The translations under genes and the position numbers were made by a program. From positions 1 through 45,879 of IMG/VR virus record IMGVR_UViG_3300024348_000082: a stretch of DNA of 45,879 nt; one strand, given 5' to 3'. Shown piece after piece: positions 41,201 through 45,879 of the stretch; the first letter of the stretch is position 1; each line of letters begins with the position of its first letter. The notes beneath the pieces were generated by a model. That model was given only the letters and a program-made list of their open reading frames with translations, was not told the DNA's origin and searched no databases. This DNA is from a virus.

Positions 41201-43099
41201 AAGAATTGCAGTTGCACCAGTTCCAAATAATAGACCTGCTATTAATCCTTTACCATTAGATGCTCCACTAAAGCCAGCACCTTCAAGCAAACCTTTACCA
41301 AATTCACCAATTAAATTACCTAGTACTTTAAGAAGATCAGTAACTCCTTTTTCAGAGTCAGTAAATAAAATATCTTTAATAATCTTACCAAGGGATAAAC
41401 CTAATTCTCTAGCTGCTGTCTTAAGACCTTCTCCACCTAATGCGTCTTGACCTTTAATAGCTAATTTAATAGCTAATCCAGCAGCAAGCAAAGCTCTTAC
41501 TCTAGTATTAAATACTGCTATTAGACCAATAACAATAGCCCCAGCAACAGATCTTCCAAAGTTCTTTATATTTTCCATTGAAATAGTATCTAACGATTTT
41601 GCAGCTAAGTCGCCAAAACCTTTAAAGAACCCTGCTACTGAATTTAATAATTGTTTAATACTATTTACAAACTTAGATAAATCTAAAGATTGCGATATCT
41701 GAGATAAATTAATACTACCTAGTAAATTACCTTTTGAAATACCTGAAAAAGCATCTATAATCTTTTTAACAATACCTTGTTGTTTTGATTCATCATAAGT
41801 AAGTTCTATATTAAGTTTTAAATCAGAGAGTACGCCACCTACTGCTTTAAACAAACTAAGAACATATTTCTTAAATGGTTCAAATACCTTTGTTACACTT
41901 GGTAATAAGGTTTTAGCCCAAGCTACAACACCTTCAATAAGATCAGGCCATGTAGAATTACCTACAACTTCATCCCAGATAGAATAGAATACATGTTTAA
42001 CAAATTTGCCAAAGTCACTAATAGTTTTAATTACGCTATCTAGTGATGGAATATAACTTGCTAAATCTAAGGTAGGTACTTTAAAGGTTAAGGCAGCCAC
42101 ACTATTTCTTAATGTTTTAAATGCGTCTAGTGTAGAATCAAAAATACCTGTAAAAGTTAATGAAGTTAAATTAGCTTTAAATTTTCCGTATAATAGATAT
42201 ATACCATCAAAAGTATCTTTGAAATAATCAAATAAATCATCTAAATATAGTCTTGCTTCAAATACAGTAATCCCGATATCATCAGCAAAAGTATTTAATG
42301 AATCAGCAATTCTTAAAATAAACTTTGTTAACTTTTCACTACCACCTGTAGCTCTAGAAAATTCACCAAGTACTCTTTTTATAGATTCGTTTAATTGAGT
42401 AGTTGCAGATTCAAATGTTGGTGCTAGTGTAGCAAATTCACTATTAATTTTTTCTGTTTGGCTTAATAAAGCTTTAAATACTTTTTCTGAAGTAAGTTTA
42501 CCAGCTTCAGCAAGTGCTCTTAATTCACCAACAGAATAACCAAGACCCTCAGCAATAGCTTGAGCTAGTCTAGGTGTTTGTTCTAGTACAGAATTTAATT
42601 CTTCTCCTCTTAATTGGCCAGATGCTAAACCTTGGCCTAATTGGAAAATAGCTGCCTCTGCGGATGCAGCCGTTGTGCCTGATACGGCAATAGCTTTCTG
42701 AACAGTTTCAGTAGCGGCTAATAATCTTTTATTTGATATTCCACTACCAGAAAGTGATCTACCAAATTTAGTAAATACTTCTGCAGCAGATGCTGTAGTC
42801 CCTCTTGCTCTAACTGAGATTGCTATTAGTTCCTTTTGAACTGCAATCAAATCTTTTGTGCGACCAGTAACTAACCCAATGCTGTTCTCTAGATTAATTA
42901 GAGAATCACTAGCTTTGTTAAGGGCAGTAAAAGCAGTTAATCCAGCAAATACAGCAGTAACACTTTTAGCTAATGAAGCTAAAGTAGTAGATGCTTTCTC
43001 TGTTGTAACAGCTATATTATTGACTGACTTGTTTAAGTTATTTAAATCTTTTTGTGCTTGTGTAGAGTCGGAGGTGACTTTAAATCCAAATTCTGACAT
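38204..43099 (-). CDS. Tape measure protein with embedded GH24-type lysozyme
   Basis: A 1631-residue tape measure. The N-terminal 250 residues (FGFKVTSDSTQAQKDL, then LGYSVGELRALAEAGKL and TQLNESIKRVLGEFS) are the usual tape measure N-terminal domain; hydrophobic segments cluster around residues 500-900 (for example GLAAAGSLIYYIFW). Two GGHIKGAGTGTSDSI/LSNGEFVIN-type motifs flank a T4-lysozyme-like domain at about 1020-1175: KSEGYVPRVYSDSLRKLTVG with E1029, D1038 and T1044. Those residues have the same spacing as the T4 lysozyme E11/D20/T26 triad, so the domain should cleave peptidoglycan during DNA entry. Residues sum to a tail of roughly 240 nm by the 0.15 nm per residue rule. AAGGAG precedes the ATG. 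Confidence 0.93.
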   Translation of the reverse strand: MSEFGFKVTSDSTQAQKDLNNLNKSVNNIAVTTEKASTTLASLAKSVTAVFAGLTAFTALNKASDSLINLENSIGLVTGRTKDLIAVQKELIAISVRARGTTASAAEVFTKFGRSLSGSGISNKRLLAATETVQKAIAVSGTTAASAEAAIFQLGQGLASGQLRGEELNSVLEQTPRLAQAIAEGLGYSVGELRALAEAGKLTSEKVFKALLSQTEKINSEFATLAPTFESATTQLNESIKRVLGEFSRATGGSEKLTKFILRIADSLNTFADDIGITVFEARLYLDDLFDYFKDTFDGIYLLYGKFKANLTSLTFTGIFDSTLDAFKTLRNSVAALTFKVPTLDLASYIPSLDSVIKTISDFGKFVKHVFYSIWDEVVGNSTWPDLIEGVVAWAKTLLPSVTKVFEPFKKYVLSLFKAVGGVLSDLKLNIELTYDESKQQGIVKKIIDAFSGISKGNLLGSINLSQISQSLDLSKFVNSIKQLLNSVAGFFKGFGDLAAKSLDTISMENIKNFGRSVAGAIVIGLIAVFNTRVRALLAAGLAIKLAIKGQDALGGEGLKTAARELGLSLGKIIKDILFTDSEKGVTDLLKVLGNLIGEFGKGLLEGAGFSGASNGKGLIAGLLFGTGATAILTGNIGKVSKLIYENIIRPLMTGKEISKEILNPDGSKSISKGNEPSFLEQAIFGPKGMTSGSATILEATKSLNSNIIKGFVGVGSTALGLVFSEWAANKINKTFGIEDTFTQIGVMIGTSIFAGVVLNNIAGKLIVYLETLLLGGGLFKAASTAGFLIAGGILGGILGQKAADFLGLTDPFERLFLTLGAASATAFVSGWLGIKIGALLIAALRTQLIAAGLALSIALGAGFSTAGIIGAVKGLLAFLVTVISAPAVLIALGLAAAGSLIYYIFWGADEDSIGGKIRGWFKSTWADIGSGWDALVARIKNTKNPFTITPSDPLLFPNGAPQKKANGGHIKGAGTGTSDSILAKLSNGEFVINANSTKKYRGLLEAINQGSLPGYVSGGYVDELRKSEGYVPRVYSDSLRKLTVGIGHKLTPAEISQFKLAKYDNQPDKELEKLNFIPYTKDQIETLFKVDLANAVTSAARVVSGYGQDYFKLPLKIQDVLTDMAYQLGEGGLSKFKSFVPAVLEKKYEFAAENLKNSLNFQQTPGRVSKRIEWLKQALTDMRSDGRGPAMDPMLDPRRTDQGSFFDRFIESIRTRFSEVNGPVSGAGGNDNIAAMLSPGEYVVNSADARDSFNKKILEAMNSGTDLKRLLGFQEGTSTISGSGINIDDRYTSLESRLARFGVDSSNIDMNNLQGSEIRRLNSLLKDLTKIETKILREQESLGDPSAFSPELSKQMERFTQGMGLLDKTLASAYKLDNAQGTPGLSSGAKKFGSEQAAAFQGEFTSGFASYLKGKSSFKEFKTGLLDSFTSKIIDGFAQGLVGSAVDSLGLDKTFANLFGGAFGFGEKTGGFLSSGTVGATIATAAWVRLAPAAEGISSILGQSPGSNMFSGFNGLFDKVGQGFNSFLNLFGMGNTFAPNMNLLAGAFADGGIVSQYGTGAVPIVAHAGELILNEAQQARVASAMSNSSQQVVNLNITGDISRQTKSEIYKMLPSIAEGVNSHNREKGLR

Positions 43100-43110
43100 A
43101 AAGTCTCCTT

Positions 43111-43157
43111 AAAAAATAGCCCTTAATGTAGCTTAAAATAAAGCAGCATCAAGGGCT
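43111..43157 (-). terminator. Terminator-like hairpin just ahead of the tape measure gene
   Basis: Minus strand AGCCCTTGATG pairs with CATTAAGGGCT (11 bp, one G-U pair), with an inner GCTT/AAGC stem in the loop, followed by ATTTTTT. It lies between the 120-residue tail completion gene and the tape measure gene, leaving only the ribosome binding site after it. Partial termination here would lower tape measure relative to tube and chaperone synthesis. Confidence 0.7.
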
Positions 43158-43163
43158 AGGGTG

Positions 43164-43526
43164 TTATAATTTTATTGGTTTATAACCTTGGGAAATTAGG
43201 GTCTTCTCAATAAAGAAAGAAGGGGCCTGTTTGGATGATCCTTTGTTTAGATATATAATATAAGGAGCATCATTTGTTACAGTATAAAATTTATCTGTAA
43301 ATCCAACTAAAAACTTATTTGAAAACTTGAAACTAAGTTTAAATTTAGTTTCTTCAGAATAATCCCATCTGCTTCTTGCATAACCAGTATCAATTGGAGT
43401 TGCCATTGAAAGGGTCATCTTTAAATGTTCTAATTCTTTATTAAAAAATTTATTTGATTCCTTTTCAATTCTAGTATTTAAATCTTTAGAAAGTTCTTTT
43501 ATACCACCGAGTTTAAATTTAATCAT
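43164..43526 (-). CDS. HK97 gp10-like tail completion/neck protein, 120 residues
   Basis: Starts MIKFKLGGIKELSKDLNTRI. The middle has ATPIDTGYARSRW, and later NDAPYIIYLNKGSSKQAPSFF, the signature of HK97 gp10-like/minor tail proteins: DTG...R.SW, then APYAxxxxxG..QAPxxxx. These act as neck or tail completion proteins, usually near the head-tail joining genes; here the gene follows the tail chaperones, a less common position. Overlaps the T-domain end by eight bases. Confidence 0.7.
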   Translation of the reverse strand: MIKFKLGGIKELSKDLNTRIEKESNKFFNKELEHLKMTLSMATPIDTGYARSRWDYSEETKFKLSFKFSNKFLVGFTDKFYTVTNDAPYIIYLNKGSSKQAPSFFIEKTLISQGYKPIKL

Positions 43527-43782
43527 CTGAGGTCATCCAATCTATATTATTTCTAGAAGCAGTTTCTTTTAATCTATTTAGCAATCCAGATTTAACTAAG
43601 GAATCTGCTAATGTTGAGGGTTGAGAATATCGTTTTAGGTCTGCAAGTGAAGAGAATAAAGCTTCAGGCTTTTGTTTTACACCTTGTGCTTGTAGTAGCA
43701 TAGCTGTTCTATTATCTTCTCGCCAACCATAGGGTCGTTGTTTAAAATATTTACACCATCCTGTGAATTCTTCATAGGACAT
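43519..43782 (-). CDS. Tail assembly chaperone T region (reached by -1 frameshift from the G gene)
   Basis: The ATG-initiated 87-residue frame starts MSYEEFTGWCKYFKQRPYGW and contains REDNRTAMLLQAQGVKQKPE and ALFSSL, the hallmark of the T region of gpG-GT chaperones in siphoviruses (PYGWxxDxxRxAxLLxxxxN type). The frame is open upstream without interruption to the slippery site at 43857-43863, so the main product is probably the G-T fusion described at that site, not a free 87-residue protein. The T region recruits tail tube subunits on to the tape measure. Confidence 0.75.
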   Translation of the reverse strand: MSYEEFTGWCKYFKQRPYGWREDNRTAMLLQAQGVKQKPEALFSSLADLKRYSQPSTLADSLVKSGLLNRLKETASRNNIDWMTSDD

Positions 43783-44147
43783 TCCTTCTTCAATCTCGTA
43801 AACACTTTTACCTAAATTATATGCAACCTCAAATATTAGTAATTCCGAGTCAGTTAGTTTCCCGCTGCTGTACCTTTATCCATACCTGAGAATTTGATAA
43901 TCTCATTTGATAAGTTTGCTAACTCATCAATAGGGAACGAAGATAAATCTTCATCCGTTAAATCTTCTGCACCTTCGACCGCTTGTCGAATTACAGTCCG
44001 TAGAAGAACAAGTTCATCTCCTGCGGCAGCATCGTTATAAGCTTCTTGTAACTTCATAACTTCAGTGACTGATAGCTTTTTAATAACTACTTCTTCACCT
44101 ACAAATTTAACTTTTTTTGTTAACTTTTTACCAACTAAATGTTTCAT
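43519..44147 (-). CDS. G-T fusion tail assembly chaperone by -1 programmed frameshift
   Basis: In the G frame the ribosome meets GCG-GGA-AAC-TAA. The heptamer GGGAAAC (43857-43863) is in exact slippery phase (G-GGA-AAC). A -1 slip re-reads the last base as CTA, giving LTDSELLIFEVAYNLGKSVY and running in frame into the T region, with no stop until 43519. The fusion would be 209 residues. Lambda uses GGGAAAG for the same purpose. The frequency of slipping cannot be read from sequence; a GC-rich downstream stimulator is not obvious. Confidence 0.8.
43854..44147 (-). CDS. Tail assembly chaperone G protein, 97 residues
   Basis: Starts MKHLVGKKLTKKVKFVGEEV and has a helical C-terminal half (VTEVMKLQEAYNDAAAGDEL, then DEDLSSFPIDELANLSNEII). 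Short acidic-helical proteins of this kind precede the tape measure in every lambda-like tail and coat the tape measure during assembly. Its stop immediately follows the slippery heptamer. The start overlaps the previous gene's stop as ATGA. Confidence 0.8.
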   Translation of the reverse strand: MKHLVGKKLTKKVKFVGEEVVIKKLSVTEVMKLQEAYNDAAAGDELVLLRTVIRQAVEGAEDLTDEDLSSFPIDELANLSNEIIKFSGMDKGTAAGN

Positions 44148-44386
44148 ACTTCACCTTTACTATCATTGAATAAATGTTTATTGTTCTCTTGGAAATCATC
44201 TAATAACTTACGTACTGTATGTAGTACAGATAATGTTTCCATAATTTCTCTTCCAGCATCGGTATCTTTATCGAAGTCTTGGAATCTTTCAAATGATTTA
44301 CGAATACTAATATCAACACTACGTCTCATATGACGAAATGTAGTCTTCATAACAAATGATTTACTGAATGGTGGTTTATCTACCAT
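44144..44386 (-). CDS. Hypothetical tail-region protein, 80 residues, first gene after promoter 1
   Basis: Starts MVDKPPFSKSFVMKTTFRHM; basic, mostly helical (DFDKDTDAGREIMETLSVL). It overlaps the G-gene start by four bases and is separated from the tail tube gene by a terminator-like hairpin and a phage promoter. AAAGGAAAAT precedes the ATG. Phages with this tail arrangement often have a short gene here; function unknown. Confidence 0.6.
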   Translation of the reverse strand: MVDKPPFSKSFVMKTTFRHMRRSVDISIRKSFERFQDFDKDTDAGREIMETLSVLHTVRKLLDDFQENNKHLFNDSKGEV

Positions 44387-44420
44387 AATTTTCCTTTAAT
44401 ACTTATTAATACTACCTAGG

Positions 44421-44460
44421 GGAGCACCTCAGATCTCTCTTTAGTGTCCCCTGGTAAAAG
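44421..44460 (-). promoter_or_regulatory. Phage RNA polymerase promoter (copy 1) ahead of the tail chaperone/tape measure operon
   Basis: Minus strand TTTACCAGGGGACACTAAAG followed by AGAGATCT; predicted start near 44439. Only one core base differs from copy 2 (A for G). A hairpin lies in the leader: CTGAGG pairs imperfectly with CCCCTAG around TGCTC, and CCTAGG is shared with the copy 2 leader. The overlap with a terminator-like stem on its upstream side suggests a transcription restart here. Confidence 0.82.
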
Positions 44461-44475
44461 GGAGGATTAGTCCCT
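44455..44475 (-). terminator. Short terminator-like hairpin after the tail tube gene
   Basis: Minus strand AGGGA-CTAATCC-TCCCT followed by TTTTAC, a 5-bp stem with a 7-base loop and a short T tract that runs into the promoter 1 sequence. Weak by intrinsic-terminator standards, but located exactly between the tail tube stop and the promoter, so it may partly uncouple tube expression from the downstream operon. Confidence 0.5.
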
Positions 44476-44482
44476 AAATTGT

Positions 44483-45034
44483 TTAGACAGGAGCAACTGT
44501 AGCTGGACCATAGAACTCACTTTGAATAGACAAAGTTAGAGTAGCTTGGTTAGCATCTGTTAGTTGAGGACTGACTAGCAAAGCTTCTAATTTTCCAACG
44601 AAGTAGAAGTTAGAGTTTTCTTTAGCACCTAAGCCAGCAGCGTTAGTTTCTAAAGTAGCAGGTTTTGTGTTAAGCAAAGAGAATTGGAAAGCGTATTGCT
44701 TACCATCACCTACTTTAGCACCTAAACCACCGACCACAGTAGGATCCCAGTCAGCAGCTACATAGTTAATTGTAACTTCTAGGTTAGGGGCATCTGACTG
44801 ACCCTGAATCTGTTGTGATGTCTTTTGACCATAAGTTGGTACGTTAACAATGTTAGCGGGTGTACCAATTTGTGGGAATTCACGAACGTTTTTAACTTCT
44901 TTAAAGCCAGCTGCAGATGAAAATAACGCAACTAATTCTGTTAGCGTATCAGCAGTAGTGATATTCGTAATAGCGGTAGTGTTAACTGCGAGAGCAGAAT
45001 AAACACCAGCACCGATTGATGTGATATGAGCCAT
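44483..45034 (-). CDS. Major tail tube protein
   Basis: A 183-residue protein starting MAHITSIGAGVYSALAVNTT, with EFPQIGTPANIVNVPTYGQK and ATLTLSIQSEFYGPATVAPV near the end. The phrase PANIVNVPTYGQ with a two-layer beta pattern is that of phage tail tube proteins (FPxFGxxxNxVxVPxxG). Its order - connector, terminator, tube, chaperones, tape measure - is lambda-like, so it should polymerise into the tail tube around the tape measure. AGATTAAAA precedes the ATG. No C-terminal Ig-like domain is present. Confidence 0.85.
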   Translation of the reverse strand: MAHITSIGAGVYSALAVNTTAITNITTADTLTELVALFSSAAGFKEVKNVREFPQIGTPANIVNVPTYGQKTSQQIQGQSDAPNLEVTINYVAADWDPTVVGGLGAKVGDGKQYAFQFSLLNTKPATLETNAAGLGAKENSNFYFVGKLEALLVSPQLTDANQATLTLSIQSEFYGPATVAPV

Positions 45035-45036
45035 TT

Positions 45037-45438
45037 TTAATCTCCAAATGTATTGAATGTAATCATGTAATCTCCCCTAAAAAGAGAAGGATCATCACGA
45101 TCTAGACCAAGTATTGTTACACTACTAGGTCCGAATTGAGTTCCATTTTGCAAAGTTTTACCTTCGAAAAAATTGTCTAGATTGTCTGCAATTGTAAAGA
45201 TATCCTTGTCGCCATTTCCAGCTTTAACAAAGATAGATAAAATTATTGCACCAGAAAGTTTCTTAGAGAATCGGAATCCGTCTAAGCTACCTTTGCCTGG
45301 CAAAATTGCTAATTTTATAAAAGAAGTTGATGTTGAAACAGCACCTTGATAATTTTCTGGATATGTATTTATATTCAGAGCTTTCCAAGCATTAGTTGCA
45401 AATACGTTATAAATGTCTTGTCTTAAAAGTTCATACAT
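45037..45438 (-). CDS. Tail terminator protein (gpU-like)
   Basis: A 133-residue protein starting MYELLRQDIYNVFATNAWKA. Two-layer alpha/beta with a central LSGAIILSIFVKAGNGDKDI and a final DRDDPSLFRGDYMITFNTFG. Size, position just before the tube gene, and the closing strand fit tail terminators that cap the tail tube and dock it to the neck. The ATG overlaps the stop of the upstream gene. Role from order and pattern. Confidence 0.75.
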   Translation of the reverse strand: MYELLRQDIYNVFATNAWKALNINTYPENYQGAVSTSTSFIKLAILPGKGSLDGFRFSKKLSGAIILSIFVKAGNGDKDIFTIADNLDNFFEGKTLQNGTQFGPSSVTILGLDRDDPSLFRGDYMITFNTFGD

Positions 45439-45785
45439 TATTTGCCCCTTGCAGCTATAATAGCAGTTACAATATAACCATCATCAGAGACTTTGATAAT
45501 ATTATATACAGTACTATTTACTACTACTTGAGTATACACAGAGAAATCTTCTCCAGTAGACTTAGTAATAAGCTTTGTAATTATTGTGGGTACTCCCTCA
45601 GATTGTGAGATACTACTTTCCAGTACTACTTTTTTAGTAACTGTGGATGTTGTGTTAACAATCGTTCCAGTAGCAAAATCAAAACCTGATACTGTTTTAT
45701 CATTAAAAACAGCATTAACAGCAAGGTCTCCTATCTTATTGAATGCAGAGTCAATAGCAGATATGACCTTGTTTCTTAATGACAT
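45438..45785 (-). CDS. Head-tail connector/head closure-like protein, 115 residues
   Basis: Starts MSLRNKVISAIDSAFNKIGD; then beta-rich DKTVSGFDFATGTIVNTTST and FSVYTQVVVNSTVYNIIKVS. It lies upstream of the tail terminator gene, where siphovirus head completion/closure proteins are encoded. The start overlaps the upstream stop (TAATG). The family is not certain; the assignment uses order and the beta-barrel-like pattern. Confidence 0.65.
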   Translation of the reverse strand: MSLRNKVISAIDSAFNKIGDLAVNAVFNDKTVSGFDFATGTIVNTTSTVTKKVVLESSISQSEGVPTIITKLITKSTGEDFSVYTQVVVNSTVYNIIKVSDDGYIVTAIIAARGK

Positions 45786-45879
45786 TAGTTAGCCCTCCAC
45801 CATTGTTTTCCTGATCCATTAACTAATAATGGGGACAATAGCTTTTTAATTCGAAGGGGTAGAACTGGTATCTTAAGAA
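45785..45879 (-). CDS. Truncated 3' end of an upstream head/connector gene
   Basis: The last 31 codons of a gene running off the right edge. The end of the product is KIPVLPLRIKKLLSPLLVNG then SGKQWWRAN. Its stop overlaps the 115-residue start. Basic and hydrophobic; too short to name. Sequence beyond the window should reveal a neck or head-tail connector gene. Confidence 0.6.
   Translation of the reverse strand, partial: LKIPVLPLRIKKLLSPLLVNGSGKQWWRAN

Noticed and set aside
40980-41450. Plus-strand open frame of 156 codons
   Set aside because: Antisense to the tape measure gene; Pro/Leu/Ser-rich composition of a reverse frame; no other plus-strand gene is present.
1-45879. CRISPR arrays, insertion sequences, integrase or attachment sites
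   Set aside because: No regular short repeat-spacer array, transposase, integrase or long terminal inverted repeat is seen; a lytic lifestyle is more likely but not proven.

Overview
This window is most likely a stretch of an AT-rich, tailed double-stranded DNA phage genome. Every gene I can support lies on the minus strand, so it reads from right to left. Genes are tightly packed, with many 4-base or stop/start overlaps. Both ends cut through genes: the 3' end of a head or connector gene on the right, and the first 31 codons of a T7-gp4-like primase/helicase on the left. The tail genes are of the long, flexible, non-contractile (siphovirus) type: tail terminator, tail tube, a G/GT chaperone pair with a -1 frameshift site, a 1631-residue tape measure, and a J-like tip protein. 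The replication and transcription genes are T7-like: a single-subunit RNA polymerase, gp2.5-like SSB, family A DNA polymerase, 5'-3' exonuclease, primase, and T3-like promoters. It is therefore a mosaic of a lambda-type tail and a T7-type engine.

Layout, in order of transcription. (1) 45.9-31.2 kb: head-tail connection, tail tube, chaperones, tape measure with an embedded lysozyme, and tail tip. (2) 31.5-14.5 kb: a very large adhesion module with a 2110-residue protein of Calx-beta-like repeats, an Ala/Ser-rich fibre, a tailspike with nine 49-residue repeats and a probable beta-helix, a glycine-rich adhesin, a Tfa-like chaperone and a GNAT acetyltransferase. (3) 14.5-13.2 kb: a bilin cassette with heme oxygenase, a ferredoxin-dependent bilin reductase resembling phage PcyX, and a tiny membrane peptide, bracketed by two intrinsic terminators. 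(4) 13.15-10.86 kb: a cluster of very small, mostly unrecognised genes, several with one membrane segment, punctuated by a 57-bp duplicated promoter-like repeat and unusual RNA hairpins. (5) 10.85-8.1 kb: RNA polymerase, a phage promoter and SSB. (6) Two tRNA genes, Arg(UCU) and CAU (probably Ile2), suited to an AT-rich genome. (7) 7.9-0 kb: small unknowns and nucleotide metabolism (deoxyribosyltransferase-like, DUF3310, dCMP deaminase), DNA polymerase, a nucleotidyltransferase, exonuclease, a GIY-YIG nuclease and primase.

The standout system is the heme oxygenase plus bilin reductase pair. Together they should cleave heme to biliverdin and reduce it to a coloured bilin using host ferredoxin. 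The reductase keeps the PcyA His88 and Asp105 equivalents but has Asp where PcyA has Glu76, which fits a phycoerythrobilin-type (PcyX-like) product. No photosystem or phycobiliprotein gene is visible, so the host need not be a cyanobacterium; I cannot name the host from this sequence. A second coherent system is the phage transcription programme: three copies of a promoter resembling TTTACCAGGGGACRCTAAAG, two of them followed by a leader hairpin, plus intrinsic terminators between modules.
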